From the NCBI GenBank assembly GCA_029263855.1, contig JAJUFC010000004.1, forward strand, positions 155,051 through 219,050: a DNA stretch of 64,000 nt, given 5' to 3'. A program made the translations under genes and the position numbers. The notes beneath the pieces were generated by a model. It was given only the letters and a program-made list of their open reading frames with translations, was not told the origin of the DNA and did not search any database. This DNA comes from Candidatus Thermochlorobacteriaceae bacterium. Lineage in GTDB: Bacteria > Bacteroidota > Chlorobiia > Chlorobiales > Thermochlorobacteraceae. Shown here piece after piece: positions 24,645 to 33,184 of the stretch (its first letter is position 1; each line of letters starts with the position of its first letter).

Positions 24645-26921
24645 TTAAGCCAGCGCGCCTTGCTGTTGAAGTTTGATTAGGTTCAAGGCGGAGCCTGCTT
24701 TGAACCACTCGATTTGCCCTTCGTTGTAGGTATGATTGGCTTTGATTTCCTCGACGCGTCCGTCTTTGTGCGTGAGGCGAATCGTGAGCGGAACGCCGGG
24801 CGCGAAGGTTGTCAAGCCAAGAATGTCGATCGTGTCGTCTTCTTGAATTTTGTCGTAATCGTTTTTGTCGGCGAAGGTGAGCGCGAGCATGCCTTGCTTT
24901 TTGAGGTTGGTTTCGTGAATGCGCGCGAAGGATTTGACCAAGATGGCGCGCACGCCCAAGTGTCGTGGCTCCATCGCGGCGTGTTCTCTTGACGAGCCTT
25001 CGCCGTAGTTTTCATCACCCACGACGATAGAGCCAATGCCTGCGGCTTTGTAGGCGCGTTGCACTTTTGGCACTTCGTCGTAGTTGCCTGTGAGTTGATT
25101 TTTCACGCTGTTCATTTTGCCGTTGAAGGCGTTAGTTGCGCCGATGAGCAGGTTGTTGGAGATGTTATCCAAGTGTCCACGATATTTAAGCCATTTGCCT
25201 GCCATAGAGATGTGGTCGGTCGTGCATTTGCCCTTTGTTTTGATGAGCAATTTCAAGCCGAGCAGGTCGGTGCCTTCCCAAGCAGGGAAGGAGTCGAGCA
25301 GTTGCAGACGGTCAGATTTCGGGTCGACAATAACTTGCACCGATGAACCATCTTCGGCAGGGGCTTGATAGCCTGCATCTTTGACATCGAAGCCGTTGGG
25401 AGGCAATTCAAATCCCTTCGGCTCATCGAGTTTGACTTGTTCACCTTTTTCGTTGGTAAGCGTGTCGGTGATGGGATTGAACGTGAGCCGTCCTGCAATC
25501 GCGAGTGCCGTTACGATTTCAGGCGAGGCGACGAAGGCATGCGTATTCGGATTGCCATCGTTGCGTCCGGTGAAGTTGCGGTTGAACGAGGTGATGATAG
25601 AATTTTTCTCTTGCTTTTCAGCACCGTGCCGCGCCCATTGTCCGATGCACGGACCGCAGGCATTGGCAAGCACAACGCCGCCCATTTTTCCGAAGATGTC
25701 CAAGAGTCCATCGCGCTCAATCGTGTAGCGGACTTGTTCAGAGCCGGGCGTAATGGTGAATTCCGATTTCGCGGTTAGACCCTTTTCAGTGGCTTGTTTG
25801 GCAATGCTTGCCGAGCGCGAGATGTCTTCGTAGGAAGAGTTCGTGCAAGAGCCAATCAGCCCGACGTCGAGTTTTTCGGGCCAATCGTTTTTGCGGACTT
25901 CTTCGGCGAATTTGGAGAGCGGCGTGGCGCGGTCGGGCGTAAATGGACCGTTGATATGCGGCTCGAGTTCAGAGAGGTTGATTTCGATGACTTGGTCGAA
26001 GAACTTTTCGGGATTGGCGTAGACTTCCGCGTCGCCCGTCAGATGTTCGGCGACCGCGTCGGCGGCTTTGGCGACGTCGGCTCTGCCGGTGGCGATGAGA
26101 TAGTTCTTCATTTTTTCGTCGTAACCGAAGATGCTCGTCGTCGCGCCGATTTCCGCGCCCATGTTGCAAATCGTGCCTTTGCCTGTGGCAGAGAGCGTTT
26201 TCGCGCCTTCGCCGAAGTATTCAACCACAGCACCCGTTCCGCCTTTGACGGTGAGGATTCCTGCGACTTTCAAAATCACGTCTTTCGCCGAAGTCCAGCC
26301 GTTCATTTTGCCTGTGAGTTTCACGCCGATGAGTTTCGGGAATTTGAGTTCCCAAGCTAAGCCTGCCATGACATCGCATGCGTCTGCGCCGCCCACGCCA
26401 ATCGCAATCATGCCCAATCCGCCCGCATTAACGGTATGCGAATCTGTGCCAATCATCATGCCGCCGGGGAAAGCATAATTCTCGAGAATGACTTGGTGGA
26501 TAATCCCTGCGCCGGGTTTCCAAAATCCAATTCCATACTTGTTGGAGACTGAGGCAAGAAAGTCAAACACTTCTTTGCTTTCGCTCATGGCTTGCGTCAA
26601 GTCCTCGTTTGCGCCGGATTTTGCGACGATGAGATGGTCGCAGTGAACGGTGGACGGCACGGCGACTTTCTGCCGCCCCGCTTGCATAAATTGAAGCAAT
26701 GCCATCTGCGCGGTGGCGTCTTGCATAGCGACGCGGTCGGGCGCGAAATCCACATATGATTTTCCGCGCTCAAAATTTTGCAAGGGCTGTTCGTGCCATA
26801 AGTGCGCGTAAAGAATTTTTTCGGTGAGCGTGAGCGGCTTGGATAGAACTTTGCGAGCGGCGGCGATGCGTTCGGGAAGCCGTTGATACAAGGCGCGTAT
26901 CATTTCAAAATCAAATGCCAT
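24645..26921 (-). CDS. acnA: Aconitate hydratase
   Basis: The 758-residue product interconverts citrate and isocitrate in the TCA cycle. It has the three iron-sulfur cysteines in [15 protein letters not shown] and [11 protein letters not shown], substrate-site segments [26 protein letters not shown] and [19 protein letters not shown], and the swivel domain with [23 protein letters not shown]. Length and order match the mitochondrial-type aconitase found across Bacteroidota. It starts at 26921 with a GGAG ribosome binding site seven bases upstream. It is divergent from the NYN-domain gene, with 205 bp between the starts, where I see no obvious promoter. Confidence 0.97.
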   Translation of the reverse strand: MAFDFEMIRALYQRLPERIAAARKVLSKPLTLTEKILYAHLWHEQPLQNFERGKSYVDFAPDRVAMQDATAQMALLQFMQAGRQKVAVPSTVHCDHLIVAKSGANEDLTQAMSESKEVFDFLASVSNKYGIGFWKPGAGIIHQVILENYAFPGGMMIGTDSHTVNAGGLGMIAIGVGGADACDVMAGLAWELKFPKLIGVKLTGKMNGWTSAKDVILKVAGILTVKGGTGAVVEYFGEGAKTLSATGKGTICNMGAEIGATTSIFGYDEKMKNYLIATGRADVAKAADAVAEHLTGDAEVYANPEKFFDQVIEINLSELEPHINGPFTPDRATPLSKFAEEVRKNDWPEKLDVGLIGSCTNSSYEDISRSASIAKQATEKGLTAKSEFTITPGSEQVRYTIERDGLLDIFGKMGGVVLANACGPCIGQWARHGAEKQEKNSIITSFNRNFTGRNDGNPNTHAFVASPEIVTALAIAGRLTFNPITDTLTNEKGEQVKLDEPKGFELPPNGFDVKDAGYQAPAEDGSSVQVIVDPKSDRLQLLDSFPAWEGTDLLGLKLLIKTKGKCTTDHISMAGKWLKYRGHLDNISNNLLIGATNAFNGKMNSVKNQLTGNYDEVPKVQRAYKAAGIGSIVVGDENYGEGSSREHAAMEPRHLGVRAILVKSFARIHETNLKKQGMLALTFADKNDYDKIQEDDTIDILGLTTFAPGVPLTIRLTHKDGRVEEIKANHTYNEGQIEWFKAGSALNLIKLQQQGALA

Positions 26922-27126
26922 GTTACTTCTCCTTTTTGATTTGATTGAACTTATTGTGATTCAACCTTCGGCGAGATGTTGCACTACACAGGGTTGATAT
27001 AAGTATTGCTATGAAGCATTGCGATGAATTTACAGAAAATTGTTCGAATAAAATGCTTTCGTATATTGAGCAAAACCCTGTTGCATCGCTCAATATGAAG
27101 TGCCCACGAAACTCTAACAGATTTGT

Positions 27127-27645
27127 ATGATGGTCAAGCATTTTCTTATCGACGGCTACAATCTTGCACACAAAATCGGCATCAAAATCACAAAAGATAA
27201 TTTGCAACAAGTGCGTAACGACGTTCGCCTCAAAGTTTCAATGCTTGTTTCACAAAAAAAGTGCAAAGCGACGCTTGTGTTTGACGGGCGAGGGGTTATG
27301 GGTGCTACCGAGCAATATCACAACGTTGCTGTGGTCTTTACTGCGAGTGGTGAAACTGCCGATGCGTATATCAAAAAAATGATTGATGAAATACCCAGCA
27401 AGTCCACGCTGTGTGTGGTCAGTTCCGACAATGAAATTCTGCAATACGCCAAAGTTTCGCGCGCCCAAACAATCCGCTCTGAAAATTTTTTATGTGATTT
27501 GCAGACTGCCACGATGTCCGACTCATGCAAGCCAACGAAGCCGCACTCAAACGCTCCCATCAAAAAAGAGATGGCTGCAAAAGAGCATAAGCCCAGCGAA
27601 GTCAGCGTGAGCGAAGTCGAGGAGTGGAAAAAACTTTTTAAGTAA
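27127..27645 (+). CDS. NYN-domain RNA-binding / ribonuclease-like protein (YacP/Rae1 type)
   Basis: The 172-residue product begins KHFLIDGYNLAHKIG and contains KATLVFDGRGVMG, ETADAYIKKMIDEIPSK and LCVVSSDNEILQYAK. This is the PIN-like NYN fold with conserved acidic residues (D in IDGYN, D in VFDGRG, D in ADAYI, D in SSDNE) of the YacP group, which includes the Bacillus ribosome-associated mRNA nuclease Rae1. Those residues would bind the metal ions. The C-terminal 40 residues are a charged linker ending EVEEWKKLFK. Start is one of two adjacent ATG codons. The target RNA is unknown. Confidence 0.85.
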   Translation: MMVKHFLIDGYNLAHKIGIKITKDNLQQVRNDVRLKVSMLVSQKKCKATLVFDGRGVMGATEQYHNVAVVFTASGETADAYIKKMIDEIPSKSTLCVVSSDNEILQYAKVSRAQTIRSENFLCDLQTATMSDSCKPTKPHSNAPIKKEMAAKEHKPSEVSVSEVEEWKKLFK

Positions 27646-27730
27646 TCTTCATAACGATTATCTGCAACGATAGTCGTCATTCGCCCCGAGGCGACCAACA
27701 ACCATAAACGCCGCAAACGTGCAGTTGAGT

Positions 27731-28462
27731 ATGAGCGTTAGAAACAATAAAGCCGTTCTGTTCAGTTTAGATGTCTTGACCAAGCACAAGGCGGAGCGCG
27801 AAAGTTTAGACGTGCGTTTGGAATTGCCGTTAAGCACGAATTGCATGATACTTTCCCGCTCGCTCAAACAAGAAGAAATTTTAGCGGTCGCCGAGCGCGT
27901 GGTTTTGATTTACAACGCCCTCGTCGAGCAAGCCTTGAATGGCGACTCCCGTCCGCCAAACCTCAATACGCTTGTTGAAAAAGCCTTGAAGCCCATGCTC
28001 AAACGCGAGCCTCATTTTGAGGAAACGCAGGAGGTCATCGGTTTGATTGCAACGGAGGTTCATAAACGTATGTCCATTTCAGACGATTACAAGCACATCA
28101 TCGACCTGCTCTACTCGACAGGGCACATGCTTGGCATCGTTGCAAACCTTCCGATTCCGGCGAGTTTCTTGATGGATTTCCTCATCAAATCTGGCTTGCG
28201 TGGCTATTTTGAAACGATTATCACCTCCAACGATATGGGTGTCTTCAAGCCGAGTCAAGATATGTTCAAGTATGCTATCCACTCGATGGGGATTAGCGAG
28301 AAAGACGTCGTGATAATCGGTTCAAATTATGACCGCGACATTCAGCCATTGCACGACATTATCGCGACAAAAGTTTTCCTGACGAAACGCTCGAAAACTA
28401 AATCGCTCCCGACGCATATTCGGAAAATTCACGCGCTTGCGGAACTTAAAAGCATCGTTTGA
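27731..28462 (+). CDS. HAD-superfamily-like protein with degenerate active site
   Basis: The 243-residue product looks like a haloacid dehalogenase-type phosphatase by overall layout: hydrophobic strand AVLFSLDVLT, a helical cap region, GHMLGIVANLPIP (second motif place), GYFETIITSNDMGVFKPSQDMFKYAI (third motif with the conserved lysine), and VVIIGSNYDRDIQPLHD. The key acidic residues are missing: the nucleophile Asp of the D-x-D motif is Ser (FSLD), and the GDxxxxD motif reads GSNYDRD. It may be a non-catalytic binding protein or an altered enzyme. An alternative GTG start lies four codons upstream. It is followed 12 bp later by chorismate mutase. Confidence 0.7.
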   Translation: MSVRNNKAVLFSLDVLTKHKAERESLDVRLELPLSTNCMILSRSLKQEEILAVAERVVLIYNALVEQALNGDSRPPNLNTLVEKALKPMLKREPHFEETQEVIGLIATEVHKRMSISDDYKHIIDLLYSTGHMLGIVANLPIPASFLMDFLIKSGLRGYFETIITSNDMGVFKPSQDMFKYAIHSMGISEKDVVIIGSNYDRDIQPLHDIIATKVFLTKRSKTKSLPTHIRKIHALAELKSIV

Positions 28463-28474
28463 CGGCGATAGAGC

Positions 28475-28744
28475 ATGAACGAGCATCAACAACGTTTAGA
28501 CGAACTCCGCCAAGAAGTCGACCGAATTGACGACGAACTTACCTTGTTGCTCTCCAAACGCTTCGACCTTGCTCAATCCATCGCCGACCTCAAACATTCG
28601 GCATCGCTTCCGATTTATTCGCCCGAACGCGAAGCACGCATTTTGAGCCGACTTCCTTCCGACATCCACCGCCAAGTGTTCACCGTCATCTTAGAGGTTT
28701 CTCGCTCACTTCAAGCCGAGCGGCATCGCCAGCAGTCATCATAA
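28475..28744 (+). CDS. Chorismate mutase, AroQ class
   Basis: The 89-residue product is a stand-alone AroQ-type chorismate mutase, which turns chorismate into prephenate for phenylalanine and tyrosine synthesis. Typical features are LRQEVDRIDDELTLLLSKRFDLAQSIADLKH in helix 1, with Arg and Lys residues that bind the substrate, and PIYSPEREARILSRL in helix 2, then an ILEVSRSLQAER helix. Length matches the family. It starts 12 bp after the HAD-like gene and ends 18 bp before mltG, so the three are likely co-transcribed. Confidence 0.92.
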   Translation: MNEHQQRLDELRQEVDRIDDELTLLLSKRFDLAQSIADLKHSASLPIYSPEREARILSRLPSDIHRQVFTVILEVSRSLQAERHRQQSS

Positions 28745-28762
28745 CTAATCTTGATTCAAACT

Positions 28763-29833
28763 ATGCCGTTGCGCTATATCATTCGCGCCGTCGTTGTCTT
28801 ATTCGCCCTCGCCTTGATTGCCTTGACGGCAGGATATATCTACCTTTTCAAATCGTCGCTCAACGCCTTTCAATACGACGAGCCGAAACTCATTAAAATT
28901 CATCGCGGATATTCTTATCGCGATGTTGTTAATGAACTGCACAAAGAAGGGGTTATCAAGCATAAAGAGCCGATGCTTTTTTTAGCGCGACTGATGCCCG
29001 AAACGCGCCAAATCAAGCCAGGACGCTACTACGTGCCAAGCGGTATGACTTGTTCAGAATTAGTGCTCTATCTTTATTCGCGCAAACAAGACGAGGCGAA
29101 AATTCGAATCCCCGACGGCTGTTACGGGTGGGATGTGGCGAAAACTGTGGGCGAAAATTTAGATACCGATTCGGCTTCGTTCATGCAAGTTTTCACCGAC
29201 CCGAAATTGCTCAAAGAATTGGGTGTCGATGCGCCGAACTTCGAGGGCTACTTGCTCGCCGATACTTACAACATTCCTTGGGCACTCACAGCCGAAGACG
29301 CTTTGCGCTTTTTCGTTGGGAAGTTTCGTCAATTCTATAACGATTCGCTTCGCGCCCGCGCCGAACGCATGGGCTTAACAGAACTCGAGGTGCTTACCCT
29401 TGCCTCCATCGTGCAACGCGAAACAGGCTCAAAAGAAGAAATGCCGATTGTGGCGGGCGTTTATCTCAACCGCTTGAAAAAAGGCATGAAACTCCAAGCC
29501 GACCCAACCTTCATTTATGCCGCCATTCTCGCAAACGATTATGACGGAAACCCCAATACGCCCCGCCATCGTGAGCGCGATTCGCCTTACAACACTTATA
29601 AATACAGCGGCTTGCCGCCAGGTCCAATCGGTAATCCCACACGCGACGCCATTCTCGCCACACTCTATCCCAGAAAAACCGATTACCTCTTCTTCGTCGC
29701 GACGGGCTACGGCGGACATAACTTCTCGCGCACCTACGACGAACACAGTCGCTACGCCGAGCTTTACTACGCGCGCCGCCAACAAGTGCGCGATAGCCTT
29801 GCGCGCGCCGAGAAAATGCAGATGAAAAAATAA
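28763..29833 (+). CDS. mltG: Endolytic murein transglycosylase MltG
   Basis: From the ATG at 28763 the product has 356 residues: one membrane helix near the N-terminus (AVVVLFALALIALTAGYIYLF), a LysM-like segment (IKIHRGYSYRDVVNELHKEG), and the YceG domain. The catalytic glutamate lies in LASIVQRETGSKEEMPIVAGVYLNRL, followed by MKLQADPTFIYA and SPYNTYKYSGLPPGPIGNPT. MltG cuts growing peptidoglycan strands at the inner membrane and sets their length. A TTG four codons upstream is possible, but ATG is preferred. Confidence 0.95.
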   Translation: MPLRYIIRAVVVLFALALIALTAGYIYLFKSSLNAFQYDEPKLIKIHRGYSYRDVVNELHKEGVIKHKEPMLFLARLMPETRQIKPGRYYVPSGMTCSELVLYLYSRKQDEAKIRIPDGCYGWDVAKTVGENLDTDSASFMQVFTDPKLLKELGVDAPNFEGYLLADTYNIPWALTAEDALRFFVGKFRQFYNDSLRARAERMGLTELEVLTLASIVQRETGSKEEMPIVAGVYLNRLKKGMKLQADPTFIYAAILANDYDGNPNTPRHRERDSPYNTYKYSGLPPGPIGNPTRDAILATLYPRKTDYLFFVATGYGGHNFSRTYDEHSRYAELYYARRQQVRDSLARAEKMQMKK

Positions 29834-29858
29834 TCGCAGAGAAAGGGGAACGGGGCAC

Positions 29859-30602
29859 TTACAAATTCGTGCGCAGAGCAAGCAAGAACAAATCGCTTGA
29901 ACCTTTCACATTGCCGTAGTGCCAATAAAAACTTTTATACATCGGCATCACTGAAATTCGCTCGGTGTTGAAGAAGTCTAACCCAATCGCGAAGAAGTAA
30001 GTCGGAGAAAAAATCCATGCGCGTCGCTCTACGCTTTCAACCTGCACAAGGCTCGCGGTTTGATCGTAAGTTGCGGTTTGAACGTTATCGCCGATGTGTT
30101 GTGTCTGAACACCAACGCCAAAATCCAGCAAAAATAATTTGAACCGACACTCGCCGACGGCTTCGAGCGAGAAGGATTGAAAGAAGGCATCGCGCGATGT
30201 GGTTACAGTGCTGTTGGGTAAAATCGGCGGCGTGTCGCTCTCTCTATGCGATGTGCGAATAATCGGCGAGAAGAAAGCACTGATGCCGTATGCGAAGAGC
30301 CGATTCTGTTTTCGAAAAAATGATACCCCGATTGGAATGCCTTCTGCAATCGCATTTGAGTAGCGAATGGACGATGCCCCGAACCGCTTCTCAAATGTTT
30401 CTGAAACCACGAGGCGGAAGTTGTTCAGGGTTGAAATCGTCGAATAGCCCGCACTGTAACGCAGGTAATAAACCGTTGCGCTGTCGGCATCAATGAACTC
30501 TTCATCGACGCTGGGCAAGTTGTCGCTTCCCAAAAATTGAGCTTGTGCTGTCGGCACGAAAAGCATTAGCACAAACACCAAAAACCAATGATGAATTTTC
30601 AT
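29859..30602 (-). CDS. Secreted hypothetical protein, probable outer-membrane barrel
   Basis: The ATG at 30602 gives a signal peptide (MKIHHWFLVFVLMLFVPTAQAQ) and a 247-residue protein. The rest has alternating strand patterns (ATVYYLRYSAGYSTISTLN, RLFAYGISAFFSPIIR, CRFKLFLLDFGVGVQTQHIG) and ends ...LFLLALRTNL, like small outer-membrane barrels of Bacteroidota. The frame extends 29 codons further upstream without any export feature. No family recognised. It is convergent with mltG (25 bp apart) and divergent from the J-domain gene. Confidence 0.75.
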   Translation of the reverse strand: MKIHHWFLVFVLMLFVPTAQAQFLGSDNLPSVDEEFIDADSATVYYLRYSAGYSTISTLNNFRLVVSETFEKRFGASSIRYSNAIAEGIPIGVSFFRKQNRLFAYGISAFFSPIIRTSHRESDTPPILPNSTVTTSRDAFFQSFSLEAVGECRFKLFLLDFGVGVQTQHIGDNVQTATYDQTASLVQVESVERRAWIFSPTYFFAIGLDFFNTERISVMPMYKSFYWHYGNVKGSSDLFLLALRTNL

Positions 30603-30800
30603 GTCAATGCGTGGTTTGAGGGAAACTACAACTTCCATTGACTTGGGCAAAGGGCATTTTGCTTCCCTTTTTCGTTGCAAAGGCAACACAAAACAAATAT
30701 CTTTGTTCTAAAACCGACCAAATCGTCTCAATCCAGATTTCTTGTAATTGAGCAAACGCCTTCGTCTGCTCTTCTGTGCAGTATTCTTCCGTGTAGTATT

Positions 30801-31616
30801 ATGAGCGACTCGCTTTCATCAGAACGGTTCAAAAATTATTATGAAGTCTTGCGCGTGCGTCCCTACGACCCACCCGAACTTATACAAGCCTCGTTTGTTG
30901 CACAAATCAAACAATGGCACCCCGACCGTTTTGCTAATGCCGATGCACTCACGAAACAAAATGCCGAAGAGCGCGCCAAACTCATTCTTGAAGCCAAGCG
31001 CATTCTGCTTACCCCTTCGCTGAAAGCCGAATATGACCAAGCCTTCGAAGCACGGTTTCCGCGCCGCTGGGAAAAACTCTCGAGCAAAGCGCGACCAAAA
31101 CAGCGTCAAGTTACCGTCGAAGACCTGCTCAAAAATGGCGTTCCTATCAATCCGCTGACGCAAACGGACGCAAGTGAACTCAACACGTTCAGGTGGCTTT
31201 CATTTTCAACGCGCGTTAATTACAAAACGCGGCGCGTCGTCTTCAGCGTCTCGCATTTCTTCGATCACAATCCCGACTGCGAGGTGCGCTTTCGGTTTCA
31301 CTACAACGAAGATTGGATGCCGTTCAGCAAACAAAAACTATATGCCGTCGACTACACCGATGATGTCGCACTTGTCGAAATGCAAGCACGCTGTGTGCTA
31401 CCCTCAAAAAGAATTCGATATTCTCCGTGTGTTTTCAAAGTTGTTGTGCTTTCGGATTATGAACGCGCCATGCGACGCAAAATCGAGATTCGAAGGCAGG
31501 TGATACGACTGCGCAATCGTATGAGTCTGAAACTCATTATCGTCATGCTTGGCTCCGCACTCTTCGCCGCCGAAACGCTTGAACTTATTGCGTCATACAG
31601 CAGAATCGTGCTTTGA
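30801..31616 (+). CDS. J-domain (DnaJ-like) membrane-associated protein
   Basis: From the ATG at 30801 (MSDSLSSERFKNYYEVLRVRP) the product has 271 residues. Residues about 11-80 are a J domain with the HPD motif in IKQWHPDRFAN, which would stimulate the ATPase of an Hsp70 partner. The rest has no G/F or zinc region. The middle part (FSTRVNYKTRRVVFSVSHFF) looks like beta-strands, and the C-terminal 30 residues form one membrane helix (LKLIIVMLGSALFAAETLELIA). It is thus a type III J protein with an unusual C-terminal anchor. The client is unknown. The frame runs 42 codons further upstream, but similarity starts here. Confidence 0.82.
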   Translation: MSDSLSSERFKNYYEVLRVRPYDPPELIQASFVAQIKQWHPDRFANADALTKQNAEERAKLILEAKRILLTPSLKAEYDQAFEARFPRRWEKLSSKARPKQRQVTVEDLLKNGVPINPLTQTDASELNTFRWLSFSTRVNYKTRRVVFSVSHFFDHNPDCEVRFRFHYNEDWMPFSKQKLYAVDYTDDVALVEMQARCVLPSKRIRYSPCVFKVVVLSDYERAMRRKIEIRRQVIRLRNRMSLKLIIVMLGSALFAAETLELIASYSRIVL

Positions 31617-31642
31617 AGTCTTTTGCCTTGAAGCATTTAGCA

Positions 31643-32206
31643 TTAGAACTCAATCCCAAGTCGTGCAGGCGTGCCTTCATCGAAGTAGTGTTTGACTTTG
31701 CGCATTTCAGTAACGAGGTCGACGCGCTCCACCAATTCGTCCCAAATTTTATGCCCTGAAATTACCAACTCACACGGACGGTCTTTGCTTTCCCACAAGT
31801 CGATGAGTTCCATCAAGGTTTCTTTTGAAATCAGGTTATATGCAACGGCGGCAAGCCCTTCGTCAAGAATGAGCAGGTCGATGTTTTCAGATTCGAGAAA
31901 GGCTTTTGCTGCCGAAACGCCGCGCTCGGCTTCGGCAAAGTCTTGTGCTTCGTTCTTGAATCGGAACGTGCCGTCCGCCATCATACGCTCGCACCCTGTT
32001 GGAACAAGTTCAATCGGATAGTTCAATTTCTCTTTGAGTTCGCGCAAAATTTTTCGCTCGGAATAATGCTCGTTCTTTCCGTCATAGCCTTTGTCGAATT
32101 GAACAATCGCCACACGCTGACCTGCGCCAAGCGCACGAATGGCTAATCCCATCACGCTCGTGGTTTTGCCTTTGCCGTAGCCATAGTAGAGATGAAGTTT
32201 ATGCAT
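31643..32206 (-). CDS. Corrinoid adenosyltransferase, CobO/BtuR family
   Basis: The 187-residue product begins MHKLHLYYGYGKGKTTSVMG, the P-loop of the CobO/BtuR (CobA) family, followed by VAIVQFDKG, LLILDEG and LVISGHKIWDELVERVDLVTEM. It attaches the adenosyl group from ATP to cob(I)alamin or cobyrinate diamide. It starts directly at the stop of the T9SS protein gene and is the last gene of the cobalamin operon, matching its role: imported vitamin B12 must be adenosylated in the cytoplasm. The C-terminal RKVKHYFDEGTPARLGIEF is typical. Confidence 0.94.
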   Translation of the reverse strand: MHKLHLYYGYGKGKTTSVMGLAIRALGAGQRVAIVQFDKGYDGKNEHYSERKILRELKEKLNYPIELVPTGCERMMADGTFRFKNEAQDFAEAERGVSAAKAFLESENIDLLILDEGLAAVAYNLISKETLMELIDLWESKDRPCELVISGHKIWDELVERVDLVTEMRKVKHYFDEGTPARLGIEF

Positions 32207-33184
32207 TTATTTGATAAACAACATTGATTTAGTTTGAGAAAAATTTCCTGCGCTTAATCGGTAGAAATATACGCCCGACGAGAGCGCGAACTCTGATGCC
32301 GAAAGCGTATAGGTGTGCCTTCCAACGCCCTGCACTTGATCGAGCAACGTTGCCACTTTTCTGCCTTGCGCATCGAAGAGTTCAAGGCTCACTTTTCCTG
32401 CCTGCGATAGTTCGTAAGTGAAAATGGTTGTTGGATTAAACGGATTCGGATAGTTCTGAAAGAGCGTAAAGGTTGCAGGCTTTTGTGTTTGTAGAGGTGC
32501 CGAGAGTGCCGCTTGGTGAATTGCAACAACAGCATCAAGATCGAATGACGCGGCAAATGCTCCGCCATCGTTTACTCTATCGCCTGCATCGGTAATGCGA
32601 ACAAAATAGACCGTATCTAACCCAATCGTCGCAAGGTCAAACGAATCGCCACCGCTCCGATTTTGATTCGGCGAGCCGGGCAAGAGCGGATTCGCCGCGC
32701 CATTCGTCGGCGTAACGCCCGCCAACCCGCGATAGCGCAACGGCGAATTGATGGGAAGCGAATCAATCACTTGAAACGGAAACTCGAAGAAAGTTACGCC
32801 GTCTTTGCTCGCGCTCACGATGCCCGCTTCGACATAAACGCGCGTCGTGTCGCACCCCAAATAGAACGGATTTTCAAACACCGTGAAATCCGCGCTCGGC
32901 AAATCCACGATGGGACGGCGAAAATACAGCGTTATCGAGCCGCCTGTTCCCAACGAGAGCAATTCCGTCGGCGAAAACGCGGGCGCACATGGACGCGCCG
33001 TCGAGTCGGGCGAACCTAAAACGCATTGCGGAAAGTTCGGATTGTCAGGACCGTAGCCCACATTGAAGTTCAGTCCGAAACTGACGCTCACGACGCTGTC
33101 GGCAAACTGCGCCTTTGCGCCTAACGCACAGAACCAAAGCGCGAGGCATAAAACCACCTCGCGCTGAATCGCTCGCTTCATCAT
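32207..33184 (-). CDS. T9SS-exported cell-surface protein of the cobalamin operon
   Basis: The 325-residue product has a signal peptide (VVLCLALWFCALGAKAQ), a 200-residue domain with LGTGGSITLYFRRPIVDLP, DFTVFENPFYLG and FVRITDAGDRVND near FDLDAVVAIHQ, and a C-terminal T9SS sorting domain (FQNYPNPFNPTTIF, then ELFDAQGRKVATLL and SSGVYFYRLSAG). I have seen domains with this pattern in surface proteins next to B12 receptors, but I cannot name the family. Export by T9SS would place it on the cell surface. Its ATG overlaps the stop of the preceding gene by 4 bp; a second ATG follows directly. Confidence 0.85.
   Translation of the reverse strand: MMKRAIQREVVLCLALWFCALGAKAQFADSVVSVSFGLNFNVGYGPDNPNFPQCVLGSPDSTARPCAPAFSPTELLSLGTGGSITLYFRRPIVDLPSADFTVFENPFYLGCDTTRVYVEAGIVSASKDGVTFFEFPFQVIDSLPINSPLRYRGLAGVTPTNGAANPLLPGSPNQNRSGGDSFDLATIGLDTVYFVRITDAGDRVNDGGAFAASFDLDAVVAIHQAALSAPLQTQKPATFTLFQNYPNPFNPTTIFTYELSQAGKVSLELFDAQGRKVATLLDQVQGVGRHTYTLSASEFALSSGVYFYRLSAGNFSQTKSMLFIK

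Noticed and set aside
25794..26360. 188-codon plus-strand frame opposite aconitase
   Set aside because: Antisense to a strongly conserved enzyme, with Phe/Arg/Asp-rich content produced by codon bias of the real gene.
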